Assembly (NCBI RefSeq): GCF_020880695.1
Contig: NZ_JAJIWO010000009.1
Coordinates: 124,001-188,000 of the forward strand
DNA length: 64,000 nucleotides
From: Mucilaginibacter sp. UR6-11
GTDB taxonomy: Bacteria; Bacteroidota; Bacteroidia; Sphingobacteriales; Sphingobacteriaceae
Direction: 5' to 3'
In this document: piece by piece, positions 45,680 through 54,020 of the stretch
How the letters are laid out: every line of letters begins with the position of its first letter
Numbering within the stretch: position 1 is the first letter of the stretch
Notes under the pieces: model-generated
What the model was told of the DNA's origin: nothing
Databases searched by the model: none
What the model saw: only the letters and a program-made list of their open reading frames with translations
Program-made: the position numbers and the translations under genes

Positions 45680-46396
45680 ATGAATTCATTAGGTGTTAAC
45701 TGGTTTATAGAAGGGTCAATAGATTTTGAGTATAAAAAATATGTCCTGCTGGCTTACCTGCAGGACATAAACCGCCACTTTGACAAGAGCAGGCTATACC
45801 CAAACCTGAGCGACCTGGTATTTCATTACAATAACCTGCTTTGCTTTAAACAAAATAAGACTACGCTGCAAAATTCTTTTCCGCAGCGTTTAACCAAAGC
45901 CGACATAGCTGCGGTAAAGCTTACCTACCAAAAAATAGTTGAGGATGACAGCACTATGCGTGAGATTGAACAGATCATTGCCTACGCCCTGCATAAAATG
46001 GATCCGGCTATACAAACAGGCAGAGAGATTTATGATTTTGTAGAAAGCCGGTTAAATATCGACCCGGTTGGTATAATGCCCCTGCTGCCTTATGATGGCT
46101 ACTTTTCGTTACGTAATGGAAAAGAAACCACCAATCATTTATATGAATATCATTTTACAATTTTTGAAGATAAGGACGATAAGTACCGCGGCATCAACAT
46201 CCAACTGATAGATACTTATGAGCAAAGCTTAACCAACACGCCCGAAGCTATAAAACTGCAATTAATAAAAAACAACAGGCATCTGCCTAATCCCGCAGTT
46301 TATCATGTGCATAGCGATATCGCTTTTCCGCTGGAGCAAACTTTGTTACCGGTAGCAAAGCGTTGTTTGGTTAAGTATATATCAGATGCGGCTTAA
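45680..46396 (+). CDS. Conserved hypothetical cytosolic protein
   Basis: 238 residues, no signal or membrane helix. Not recognised. Features: an N-terminal FEYKKYVLLAYLQDINRHF, mixed helices to about 130, then a strand-rich part (YHFTIFEDKDDKYRGINIQLID) and a C-terminal helix. An upstream AAGAAAGGAAATG gives a reasonable ribosome site. It is divergent from the methyltransferase gene and followed 23 bases later by a small PH-like membrane protein, so the two may be co-expressed. Confidence 0.75.
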   Translation: MNSLGVNWFIEGSIDFEYKKYVLLAYLQDINRHFDKSRLYPNLSDLVFHYNNLLCFKQNKTTLQNSFPQRLTKADIAAVKLTYQKIVEDDSTMREIEQIIAYALHKMDPAIQTGREIYDFVESRLNIDPVGIMPLLPYDGYFSLRNGKETTNHLYEYHFTIFEDKDDKYRGINIQLIDTYEQSLTNTPEAIKLQLIKNNRHLPNPAVYHVHSDIAFPLEQTLLPVAKRCLVKYISDAA

Positions 46397-46419
46397 CGTT
46401 ATCACCTAAGACAATAAAC

Positions 46420-46851
46420 ATGGTTTATAAATCAAAAATAGGACCGGCTATATGGGTGACATTTGGCATCCTACCGGGAGGGCTGAGCGTGTTCTATATT
46501 GCTAATCATATCTGGGATGCTCTGGCAATTATAGCAATAGTTGCAGCTTTTACAGTGTATTTGATAGTTACCACTTATTACACCATCATCGGTAATATCC
46601 TTAATGTGCATTGCGGTTTTTTTTATAATACCGATATTGATATAGCCAATATAAAATCAATAACCGAAACCAATTCTGCTTTAAGCGCACCTGCGTTATC
46701 GCTAGACAGGATTGAGATTTTATATAATAAATACGACAGTATTGTTATTTCCCCGCCAAATAAAACCGAATTTATTACGGCGTTAAAAGCCATTAACGGC
46801 GATATACAAATTAAGCTAAAAGCGAAAAAAATATCGAAATTAAGGGTATAG
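46420..46851 (+). CDS. Small membrane protein with bacterial PH-like domain
   Basis: 143 residues: two membrane helices in the first 55 residues (IGPAIWVTFGILPGGLSVFYI and DALAIIAIVAAFTVYLIVTTY), then about 85 residues with the strand pattern of bacterial PH domains (YYTIIGNILNVHCGFF, DIDIANIKSITETNS, LSLDRIEILYNKYDSIVISP, KTEFITALKAINGDI). This matches the DUF1200-type PH proteins. Function unknown. Confidence 0.8.
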   Translation: MVYKSKIGPAIWVTFGILPGGLSVFYIANHIWDALAIIAIVAAFTVYLIVTTYYTIIGNILNVHCGFFYNTDIDIANIKSITETNSALSAPALSLDRIEILYNKYDSIVISPPNKTEFITALKAINGDIQIKLKAKKISKLRV

Positions 46852-46904
46852 TGTTGGATATTAAATATTTTACTAACTTGCAATAACTTTAAAATCAATT
46901 TATA

Positions 46905-47093
46905 ATGCAAACAGGAACAGTAAAATTTTTTAATGACTCAAAAGGCTTCGGCTTTATCAAATCTGATAGCGGCGAAGAGATCTTTGTACACGTTTCAGGT
47001 CTGATAGACAAAATTCGTGAGAATGACGAAGTTACTTATGAGGCACAACAAGGCAAAAAAGGCCTTAACGCGGTAAATGTAAAATTAGCTTAA
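46905..47093 (+). CDS. Cold-shock-domain protein (copy 1)
   Basis: 62 residues, one cold-shock OB fold: QTGTVKFFNDSKGFGFIKS (RNP1 in KGFGFI) and EEIFVHVSGL (RNP2). Binds single-stranded nucleic acid as an RNA chaperone. A second copy follows after 140 bases. The start is preceded by TTTATA and the first 35 bases are almost the same in both genes. A strong terminator follows. Confidence 0.96.
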   Translation: MQTGTVKFFNDSKGFGFIKSDSGEEIFVHVSGLIDKIRENDEVTYEAQQGKKGLNAVNVKLA

Positions 47094-47115
47094 AACTATA
47101 TTTATTAATCGTACC

Positions 47116-47149
47116 AAAAGCCTTCTTACTTATGTAGGAAGGCTTTTTT
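47116..47149 (+). terminator. Terminator of cold-shock gene copy 1
   Basis: AAAAGCCTTC-TTAC / GTAG-GAAGGCTTTT with a TTAT loop, ending in a run of six T. Its stem shares AAGCCTTC with the terminator of copy 2. Confidence 0.92.
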
Positions 47150-47233
47150 GTTGCCGCTAAATATTGATATGCCCCCACACATTTAGTTAACTATCAATAA
47201 TATAGTTATATTTAAAAAATTAATTTATTTATA

Positions 47234-47425
47234 ATGCAAACAGGAACAGTAAAATTCTTTAATCAAACCAAAGGGTTTGGTTTTATTTCACCTAGCGACG
47301 GTGGCAAAGAGATCTTTGTACACTCGACAGGATTAATCGACAACATCCGTGATAACGACACCGTACAATTTGATGTTGAAGAAGGCAGAAAAGGTATCAA
47401 TGCCATTAACGTAAAAGTAGCTTAA
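47234..47425 (+). CDS. Cold-shock-domain protein (copy 2)
   Basis: 63 residues. Same fold as copy 1 with RNP1 KGFGFI and RNP2 EIFVHSTGL; the main differences are a longer loop (SPSDGGKEIF for SDSGEEIF) and VQFDVEEGRKG near the end. The start context TTTATAATGCAAACAGGAAC is shared with copy 1, and the 3' flank (CTTAAAACTATATTTATT) also matches. Each has its own terminator, so they are separately transcribed or processed. Confidence 0.96.
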   Translation: MQTGTVKFFNQTKGFGFISPSDGGKEIFVHSTGLIDNIRDNDTVQFDVEEGRKGINAINVKVA

Positions 47426-47446
47426 AACTATATTTATTCTTAAGAT

Positions 47447-47480
47447 AAAGCCTTCTCACTAAATAGTGGGAAGGCTTTTT
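47447..47480 (+). terminator. Terminator of cold-shock gene copy 2
   Basis: AAAGCCTTC-TCACT / AGTGG-GAAGGCTTT(TT) with a short loop. It lies in the 68-base gap before the convergent creD gene and can also serve that gene. Confidence 0.9.
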
Positions 47481-47493
47481 AATTATAATAAGG

Positions 47494-48843
47494 TTAAGGT
47501 TTATTCCAGTTAATTTTTCGCGAGCAATACATCAGTGCAGCTACGATGACGAATAGCGCAATACTGCCAATTAATAAGGCCAGGTCCTCCAATTGTATAA
47601 TAACAAAAATAAAGACATAAAATACGGTAAGAATGACCGCGAATAATATAGCCGCTAATTTGTTTTTTAGCAACGATGCGATAAACGTGGCGATAAGTGT
47701 TATTGTAGCTACTGATGCTATCAGGTAAGCCAAATTATACCCTATCTGTTCAGAAAAAGACAGTAACAGTGTATAATAAATGATCATAGCCGCGCCAATT
47801 AATATATAATTAAATACATGTATTTTATTTTTGCTTATCAGCTCAGTCAGGAACAGCGAAATAAACGTAAGGAGGATGATCAATATACCATACTTGCTGG
47901 TGCGCATTGTTTTTTGATATTGGTCAACCGGTACTTTGAGCCTCACGCCAAAAACGGCATCCTGATGAGTTTGCATATTATTTAGCAAGGTGTCATTGGC
48001 CGTCCATTGTTGTGCAAAAGGGCGGTTAAAATATAACATACGCCATTTAGCTGTAAAGCCCTTTTCGTCTATCTTTCTATAATCGGGCAGGTAGCGGCCG
48101 CTGAAACTCGGAGCAGGCCAGTTGCCTGTAACTTCTACATCGGTAGTTTTGCCGGTATGTAAAAATCTAAGCTCCTGGCTGCCCTTCAAATCCAGGTCAA
48201 AATCAAACGGCAGCGCGCTGTCTGGTAAAACAGGTAAATTAATCCCGGCCTGCAACCCTTTTTCAAATAACCCTTTTGCATCAAATACCGGCTCTGCCTG
48301 TTGGGTTTGCGTGCCCAGTTTTATCAGCGGATTAGTTTTTAATCCTTTTAAGTCTGATATGCTAAAAGTTAATTTGGCCTGGCTAAGTAATAACTGACCG
48401 GGAGTTAGGCTTAGTTTGGCGAGTTCAGCTTTAAAATCGCCCCAAACTTTAACATGGGTATTGTAAACCACGGTTTCATACATACCGCGGTGCAGGATAT
48501 CAGATATAACATTTGCCTTGATATGCAGATGCTCGGGTAGCAGGTACAGGTTTTCTGTAACCTCTTTCATGATAAGCTTATTATTGGTATCACGGTTATT
48601 ATATTGGCGCTTGTAAGGGATGACCAATACCGGTCCCTGGATAAGTTGGCTCGCCGACCACTTATCCGATACATCTTTTTCCATTTCATCATGCCTAATC
48701 TGGCGCTCGCCTATCAGGTTCTCTATCATTGACGAGGGGATGAGCAGCAGCAATACCAGTAAGCCGATAAACATTAATTTTAAGGTGACCGACTCCTGGA
48801 GCCAGTTCATAAATCCCTGTGGTTTTTCTTGTTCGTATTCCAT
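47494..48843 (-). CDS. creD: CreD-family inner-membrane protein
   Basis: 449 residues. N-terminal helix (LMFIGLLVLLLLIPSSMIENL) and the CreD signature ERQIRHDEMEKDVSDKWSASQLIQGPVLVIPY, a large extracytoplasmic part (about 60-300, with RMLYFNRPFAQQW), and five or so helices at the C-terminus. CreD is linked to envelope integrity and, in E. coli, to the CreBC response. Here no creBC is seen; instead a winged-helix regulator is next door and a palindrome 18 bases before the start matches one before that regulator's operon. Confidence 0.93.
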   Translation of the reverse strand: MEYEQEKPQGFMNWLQESVTLKLMFIGLLVLLLLIPSSMIENLIGERQIRHDEMEKDVSDKWSASQLIQGPVLVIPYKRQYNNRDTNNKLIMKEVTENLYLLPEHLHIKANVISDILHRGMYETVVYNTHVKVWGDFKAELAKLSLTPGQLLLSQAKLTFSISDLKGLKTNPLIKLGTQTQQAEPVFDAKGLFEKGLQAGINLPVLPDSALPFDFDLDLKGSQELRFLHTGKTTDVEVTGNWPAPSFSGRYLPDYRKIDEKGFTAKWRMLYFNRPFAQQWTANDTLLNNMQTHQDAVFGVRLKVPVDQYQKTMRTSKYGILIILLTFISLFLTELISKNKIHVFNYILIGAAMIIYYTLLLSFSEQIGYNLAYLIASVATITLIATFIASLLKNKLAAILFAVILTVFYVFIFVIIQLEDLALLIGSIALFVIVAALMYCSRKINWNKP

Positions 48844-48861
48844 TGTGTGATTATTAAAAGT

Positions 48862-48878
48862 ACTTTGTATTTCAAAGT
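48862..48878. promoter_or_regulatory. Operator-like palindrome before creD
   Basis: ACTTTG-TATTT-CAAAGT, a perfect 6+5+6 inverted repeat, flanked by AAAAGT. The same element, with one spacer base changed, lies before the membrane-protein/winged-helix operon at 49832-49848. TACTTTTA on the minus strand next to it could be a -7 box, so binding would block the promoter. Confidence 0.7.
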
Positions 48879-48900
48879 GAATGGGTAAAAAAAATATAGT

Positions 48901-49203
48901 TTAACTTTTTGTTGATTTTATTAATTGCTCCAAAGCATCCAGATGATCGGCGAATGCCTTTTTCCCTTTTGCTGTAGCTTCATAATTGGTATTGGGTTTA
49001 CGCCCCAGGAATGATTTGTTAACCAGGATGTATTCCTCTTTCTCCAGTCCTTTTAAATGCGACGCCAGGTTACCATCGGTAATGTCCAGTAATTCTTTCA
49101 GCGAATTAAAGTCATACCGCTGATTGGCCACCAGCACGCTCATAATTTGCAGGCGCAGGCGGTTTTCAAAAGCTTTGTCTAATTTATCAAATGGTATTTT
49201 CAC
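48901..49203 (-). CDS. Winged-helix transcriptional regulator (HTH_34-like)
   Basis: 100 residues from a GTG start that overlaps the stop of the membrane-protein gene by four bases (GTGA). Helix-turn-helix with wing: FENRLRLQIMSVLVANQRYDFNSLKELLDITDGNLASHLKGLEKEEYI then NYEATAKGKKAFADHLDALEQLI. Matches the ArsR-like HTH_34 group common in Bacteroidota. It is the best candidate to bind the shared palindromes before its own operon and creD. Confidence 0.9.
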   Translation of the reverse strand: MKIPFDKLDKAFENRLRLQIMSVLVANQRYDFNSLKELLDITDGNLASHLKGLEKEEYILVNKSFLGRKPNTNYEATAKGKKAFADHLDALEQLIKSTKS

Positions 49204-49823
49204 TTATCGTATTTTAAGTACATCACGCTGCCATAAATAATATGCAGCACCCCAAACCCCAAGGCCCAAAAGTACAAACCATAACCCGGAAATAAAGCGG
49301 CTGTCAACCCTAAAATAATTTCGCATAAGCCAAGCGATTTTATACCGCTGAATGTAAAGTTGCCGGCAGCCACCAATGATAAACCATAAAAAATAAGCGT
49401 CGCCGGGGCTACTACACCATAGTACCCGCGCGCTATAAAGATTAGGATTAATAAGCCACCCGAAATTAAAGGCACTGCCATGTGAAACAGTAACTCGCGG
49501 CTGGTTCTACTCCAAACTGACTGGCCTTTGCGTTTTGCCTTGCGGACAGATAAAATGATACCGGTAACTATTGAAGCAATCAGAACGATTGCCGCTACGG
49601 CTATTAATGAAGTCACCATAGATAACGAGACTACGGCATATCCGCTGGTGTTATCTGCATAATCAAAGCTGCTATTTAATAAGACGTAAGCCACTGCCGC
49701 GCCAATCAAAGCATATACCCCGGCTAATATTCCGGATAACCCGCTGAGCGATATGAATTTTGATGACCGCTCCATTAAATTGCGAATGGAAGCGAGTTCG
49801 TCCTGAATTTCAGTTTCTTTCAT
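49200..49823 (-). CDS. Multi-pass membrane protein paired with the winged-helix regulator
   Basis: 207 residues. A short cytoplasmic start (EIQDELASIRNLMERSSKFISLSG) and about six helices. Family unnamed but found next to small winged-helix regulators in this phylum. It may act as sensor or effector for the regulator. First gene of the operon, with the operator 8 bases before the start codon. Confidence 0.82.
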   Translation of the reverse strand: MKETEIQDELASIRNLMERSSKFISLSGLSGILAGVYALIGAAVAYVLLNSSFDYADNTSGYAVVSLSMVTSLIAVAAIVLIASIVTGIILSVRKAKRKGQSVWSRTSRELLFHMAVPLISGGLLILIFIARGYYGVVAPATLIFYGLSLVAAGNFTFSGIKSLGLCEIILGLTAALFPGYGLYFWALGFGVLHIIYGSVMYLKYDK

Positions 49824-49831
49824 ATAAAAGT

Positions 49832-49848
49832 ACTTTGCATTTCAAAGT
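49832..49848. promoter_or_regulatory. Operator-like palindrome before the membrane-protein/regulator operon
   Basis: ACTTTG-CATTT-CAAAGT, the twin of the element before creD (48862-48878). Both are preceded by AAAAGT in the same orientation, so 21 of 22 bases agree. Strong case for co-regulation and autoregulation. Confidence 0.72.
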
Positions 49849-49912
49849 AATGGAATAGAAATGAATTATCCAAATTATATTATTGAAAAATTCATTTATG
49901 TTTTGTGGGTGG

Positions 49913-50461
49913 TTATAACTCGCCCAATTTTATCAGGGCATAGAAAAGCCCGGTGCAATGCAGTGACTGTGCTATTTTATTTTCGGCTAAAAGTTGCTTT
50001 ATTTCGGCGATAGTGTATTCTTCAACAACTATTTCTTCATGTTCATCCAATTGTTGCTCCTGCACTTTAACGCCCCCCCTAGCCAGGTAGCAATAGGTGT
50101 GATTATTAGCGGTCGACGGATTAGCGTACACAACACTTAACAACTCAATATCATCAAACTGGTAGCCGGTTTCTTCCAGCAACTCGCGGCGCATAGCGGC
50201 TGCCGGTTCTTCGTCACCGTCAATAACGCCACCGGGGATCTCTAACGATACAATACCTGCCGCGTGGCGGTACTGGCGCACCATCAGGATTTTATTATCG
50301 GTGGTCAAAGCTACCGCGTTTACCCAGTTTGGATATTCTAAAACATAATATTGTTCAACCAGGCGCCCGTCGGGCATTTCGCATTTATCCGATCGCAGTG
50401 TGGCCCAGGGGCCTTTATGTATATATTCTGAATGGCAAATTGCCCATTTTAGTTCACTCAT
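49913..50461 (-). CDS. NUDIX hydrolase, ADP-ribose pyrophosphatase type
   Basis: 182 residues from the ATG at 50461 (MSELKWAICHSEYIHKGPW); the frame opens 12 codons earlier but this start matches the family. NUDIX box GGVIDGDEEPAAAMRRELLEETGY fits Gx5Ex7REUxEExGU when read across positions. Preceded by KILMVRQYRHAAG, typical of ADP-ribose/NDP-sugar hydrolases. Likely a housekeeping sanitising enzyme. Confidence 0.92.
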   Translation of the reverse strand: MSELKWAICHSEYIHKGPWATLRSDKCEMPDGRLVEQYYVLEYPNWVNAVALTTDNKILMVRQYRHAAGIVSLEIPGGVIDGDEEPAAAMRRELLEETGYQFDDIELLSVVYANPSTANNHTYCYLARGGVKVQEQQLDEHEEIVVEEYTIAEIKQLLAENKIAQSLHCTGLFYALIKLGEL

Positions 50462-50537
50462 AGTTATAGTTATGATGATTTCACTGATTTTCAATTAGCT
50501 ATCAATATTCACGCCTAAAAATACTGACGAATAAGAA

Positions 50538-50636
50538 TGATCCATAGTGATCCGCTCAAAAAGGTTAAACTATTTATTTTCAATCGGTTGGCTAAACTTA
50601 GCGATCCGGGTGATCCACTTTTTAAGTGGATCACCC
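50538..50636. repeat. TGATCC repeat cluster with terminal hairpin (left)
   Basis: TGATCC at 50538, 50548 and 50611 plus CGATCC at 50602, closing in a perfect hairpin GGGTGATCCACTT-TTT-AAGTGGATCACCC (50608-50636, 13-base stem). A similar cluster ends in a like hairpin at 54550-54768, on the far side of the GH78 and TIR genes. The hairpin could also stop transcription from the GH78 gene on the minus strand. Confidence 0.7.
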
Positions 50637-50692
50637 ACATGCCGCTTTTTGTCAGTCCCCGTTATGTCCGGATGACAGGTAAATTTAATCCC

Positions 50693-53062
50693 TTACATCC
50701 TAAACAAATTCTCCCCGCTCTTCAAAGGCAACTGCTTCCCTTTCCAAACAAACACGCCGCCGGTTTTGGCGGGCAGGATTAGTTTGATGTTCCAAACCGA
50801 TCCGTTTAAAACATAGCTTACCGCTACTTTGCCGTTGGGGTGAGGTATTTCGCCTTCGGCGGATTTGAGGGTGCCCAGGTGAGGTTCGATCTTTATTTTG
50901 GCGAAGCCGGGCGCATAGCTGTCTATCCCCAATACAATCCGGTAAAACTCCACGTTCGGACTGGCGCCCCAGGCGTGGCAGTCGCTGCGGCTGTTGGGGA
51001 CGTCGCTCATTTCGGCCCAGGTGGTCAGGCCCAGGCGGATGTCCTCGCGCCACAGGTCCAGCCATTTCATATAGTCGTTGCCCAGGCCCGCGCGGGTTAG
51101 GGCCAGGTGCAGGTAGTACTTAAAGTAAATGGTGCATTGCGTAAGGCCGGCGTCGGTAAGCAGCTTTTGCGCCAGGGCGGGCATGGCCGCTTTCGGCACC
51201 AGGCCGGTTAATATCGCCAGCGAATTGGCATGCTGCGAGAACCGGTTCTTATCCTCGGTATCGGCATACAGGCCTTTGCCGGCATCCCAATATTTTTGCT
51301 GAATGGTTTTGGCCAGCTGCGCGGCTTTGGCGGCGTATAGTTTGGCAAAAGCGGGCATGCCCAGTTTGGCTTCCATTTGCGCGGCCTGCTGGTAGGCCAT
51401 CAGCAGTTGCAGGTCCAGCACTGCCGAACCGCCCTTGCTGCCCTTCGGCGGCATGCCGTTACCAAAGCCGGCCGACCAATCCACAAAGTTCCAATACGGC
51501 ACGTTCTTCAGCGACCCGTCGGCTTGCTGGTAGTTGCCGAACCAGGCCAGCACCCCGCGCCCGCCCTGCAGCTTGTTTTTGATGAACGTGCTGTCGGGAC
51601 GGTACATCCAGTAATCGTGCAGCACGCCGATGTACCATAACGAAAAGGTAGGAATGATCTGCGGACTAAAGCTCGGGTGCCTGCTCAGCGTCAGGCCCTC
51701 GCCCAGGCGGCTCTGGTCCATCAGGTTAATGGCGTTGCGCATCAGGCGGTCGTCGCCGCTGTTGTAGTAGCTTATCATGGCCTGTATGCGGGTGTCGCCA
51801 ATGTATTGCAGCTGCTCGTAATACGGGCAATCCATATAGGTTTCAATAGCGTCCATGCGGGCGGTGCGCCAGCCAATGTCCAGCAGCTGCTGCATTTCGG
51901 GGTTGTCGGTTTTAAGCCGGGCGTTCATTACAAACGGGTAGCCGGTGGCGGTGCCGTACAGGTCGGTTATCGTTAACGGGTCGGCTTGCGTATGTACGAT
52001 CAGCCGGATATAGCGAAACGTGCGCCAGTACAAACTGGTAAACGTTTGGTTGGCGCTGCCGTCGGCCAGCAGGCTATCCTTGCGGCCGCCGATCTCCTTG
52101 CCCTCCACGGCGTTCCGGTCGCCTTTGCGGATGCCGAACTTCTTCAGGTTATCAAACATCGACTCGGCATAGGTGAGCGAGATCCCCGCGCCAGCACCCC
52201 CGCTGAAGTTAACGGTAGGGTAGGCATTGGTTAAAAAGGTTTGGTCCAGTATTAGCGTAGCCGTGGTATTAGCCGGGATGGTGAGCGCCGTTTTTGCAGC
52301 CGGCCAGCCCTGCGGAACGGTTACCCCCACCGCCTGGCGCACCGAGGCAATACGCTGGTAAACCCGCTCCATCTGCGGGAGCTGCGACGGTACCAGCATC
52401 CAGCCGAACGCGTCGGCCATGCCTTTGGGTTTGCCGCGGTCCATATTGGCGGCGGCGGGCCAGGCGGTATCGTTAAAGCCGGCCGCCGCGGCGTTTTTTA
52501 GGGTCTTGCTTTGGTCAATTAGCTCGCCCGGACCGGCAACGTAGTAAGCGCCATAGCCCAGCGATACCGGCAGCGGCCTATACCCCTGGTCGCGTACGGC
52601 TTGCCAGGTTTTATTGGTATTGGCAATTTCTTCGGCAGGGGTGGCGCCCTGCAAAATGAAAGCCGTGCGAAGCGAGATCTGCGCCTCGGGGCGAAACTCC
52701 GCTTCGTTCCAGACCAGCGCGGCCAGGGTGTTTTTGCCGGCGACTAAATACGGCGCCAGGTCCACCTGCTCATAGTTCCAGTAATACGTATCGCCCCGCG
52801 CCGGGCCAAGCGATACCAGCGTGCCGTTAACATACAGCTTATACCGGTTATCGGCCGATACGTTTACCTTAAACGTGGCCGGCTTAGCCGCCAGCTCCAG
52901 TTGCTTGCGGAACCAGAACACCCCATAATCGCGCCCCGTTTCGCCGCGGGCATTTATCCAGAAAGCGTTCCAGGGTTGATAAGGCTCGCCGCTTTGGGCG
53001 CAGGCAGGTTGCAGGGGCAATAAGCTGCCGATCAGGAGTAAGGCGATATAAATAGGTTTCAT
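50693..53062 (-). CDS. Alpha-L-rhamnosidase, GH78 family
   Basis: 789 residues with a signal peptide (ending ACAQ). N-terminal beta-sandwich domains (FWFRKQLELAAKPATFKVNVS, YKLYVNGTLVSLGPARGD), then a rhamnosidase (alpha/alpha)6 barrel with MDCPYYEQLQYIGDTRIQA, the counterpart of the DCPxRxERxGWTGD motif, and TTWAEMSDVPNSRSDCHAWGASPNVEF, and a C-terminal beta domain (GKVAVSYVLNGSVWNIKLILPAK). Removes terminal alpha-L-rhamnose from glycosides or plant polymers. GC is much higher than in neighbours (41/60 in the line at 51001). No SusCD or other glycan gene adjoins it. Confidence 0.92.
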   Translation of the reverse strand: MKPIYIALLLIGSLLPLQPACAQSGEPYQPWNAFWINARGETGRDYGVFWFRKQLELAAKPATFKVNVSADNRYKLYVNGTLVSLGPARGDTYYWNYEQVDLAPYLVAGKNTLAALVWNEAEFRPEAQISLRTAFILQGATPAEEIANTNKTWQAVRDQGYRPLPVSLGYGAYYVAGPGELIDQSKTLKNAAAAGFNDTAWPAAANMDRGKPKGMADAFGWMLVPSQLPQMERVYQRIASVRQAVGVTVPQGWPAAKTALTIPANTTATLILDQTFLTNAYPTVNFSGGAGAGISLTYAESMFDNLKKFGIRKGDRNAVEGKEIGGRKDSLLADGSANQTFTSLYWRTFRYIRLIVHTQADPLTITDLYGTATGYPFVMNARLKTDNPEMQQLLDIGWRTARMDAIETYMDCPYYEQLQYIGDTRIQAMISYYNSGDDRLMRNAINLMDQSRLGEGLTLSRHPSFSPQIIPTFSLWYIGVLHDYWMYRPDSTFIKNKLQGGRGVLAWFGNYQQADGSLKNVPYWNFVDWSAGFGNGMPPKGSKGGSAVLDLQLLMAYQQAAQMEAKLGMPAFAKLYAAKAAQLAKTIQQKYWDAGKGLYADTEDKNRFSQHANSLAILTGLVPKAAMPALAQKLLTDAGLTQCTIYFKYYLHLALTRAGLGNDYMKWLDLWREDIRLGLTTWAEMSDVPNSRSDCHAWGASPNVEFYRIVLGIDSYAPGFAKIKIEPHLGTLKSAEGEIPHPNGKVAVSYVLNGSVWNIKLILPAKTGGVFVWKGKQLPLKSGENLFRM

Positions 53063-53441
53063 CCAGGTATATACAAGTGGAAATTAAAGATAGGGATATT
53101 TTGGTGGATTGTGCATCCTGTACTGTCCTGGGGGAGATGGTGGGCGTTACCCTTCGGGTCAGGCTTTCCGCTCACTAAAGATACTGAATTAACAAAAATC
53201 AATCAGTTGGAAAATGATATACAAAAGGTCAGTAAAAGCGCGACAGATTTACCTATGCTACAATTCGTCGATGCACGTATAAAAGCTTCCGCAAGTAATC
53301 GCAGATCATAAAAATCTCCCCTTCTGGCGCGAGCATGCAGCGCATAGCGTGGCGTACTCGTGACTAACAAGTTGGCAATTTTGGATTGAAGTATATAAAA
53401 CGTAGTTTTATAGAACCAATTAGACGATACAACAACTTCAA
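53063..53441. other. Intergenic region before the TIR gene, with a repeat-like tract
   Basis: 379 bases. A stretch at about 53138-53175 (GGGCGTTACCCTTCGGGTC followed by AGGCTTTCCGCT) resembles short dispersed repeats common in Bacteroidota genomes. A 66-codon frame at 53111-53311 shows no family signal and I do not call it. The TIR promoter should lie in the last 60 bases, which are AT-rich. Confidence 0.4.
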
Positions 53442-53954
53442 ATGCCAGAAAATAAAATATTCATTAGTCACGCCAGCAAAGACGAACCTTTAGTTACTCC
53501 GTTTGTAGACAAAATTCTTAACATAGGTTTAGAGATTAGCCGGGACAAAATATTTTATACTTCAGCCAAAGACACTGGAATTAGAAGTGGTGAAGATTTT
53601 AAAAAAACAATCAAAGAACAAATATTAAGCGCAACTGCCGTTATCCAAATTATCACACAAAATTATAAACAAAGTGAGATATGTTTGAATGAAATGGGGG
53701 CGGCTTGGGTGTTATGCGACAACGTTATCCCCTTTATTTTAGAACCTGTAAATTTTGAAAGCGTAGGTTTTCTTCACAATACTACTCAACTTCTTAAACT
53801 AAATAATGAAAGCGACTTGTTTCAATTTCACGACGACCATCCAGAATTATATGATAATAGGCGCATTAAAACATCCAACTATCATAAACAAGTTAAAGAG
53901 TATATAGCGTTTATAAGCAATGGCAGGTATCGCCTGGGAAGCTTTGGCTATTAA
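53442..53954 (+). CDS. Stand-alone TIR-domain protein
   Basis: 170 residues. TIR fold: KIFISHASKDEPLVTPFVDKI (strand A, box 1), IFYTSAKDTGIRSGEDFKKTI (BB loop), ATAVIQIITQNY, then SEICLNEMGAAW with Glu84 in the S-x-x-C-x-x-E setting that holds the NAD-cleaving glutamate in catalytic TIR proteins, and VIPFILEP. Helical C-terminus, no second domain. Bacterial TIR proteins act as NADases or signal makers in anti-phage defence (for example Thoeris), usually with a partner gene; none is adjacent here. The gene is AT-rich (21/60 GC in one line), unlike the GC-rich genes on both sides, which suggests separate arrival. Confidence 0.9.
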   Translation: MPENKIFISHASKDEPLVTPFVDKILNIGLEISRDKIFYTSAKDTGIRSGEDFKKTIKEQILSATAVIQIITQNYKQSEICLNEMGAAWVLCDNVIPFILEPVNFESVGFLHNTTQLLKLNNESDLFQFHDDHPELYDNRRIKTSNYHKQVKEYIAFISNGRYRLGSFGY

Positions 53955-54020
53955 TAATTGTTCAACCACTGACGAACTCCCGTCGAGTGTGTCAACATAA
54001 ATCACATTTGATTAGCTTAC

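Noticed and set aside
51377..51976. Plus-strand frames inside the GH78 gene
   Set aside because: Antisense shadows caused by high GC; no motifs.
53111..53311. 66-codon open frame between GH78 and TIR genes
   Set aside because: It begins in a repeat-like tract, lacks family motifs, and has no convincing ribosome site.
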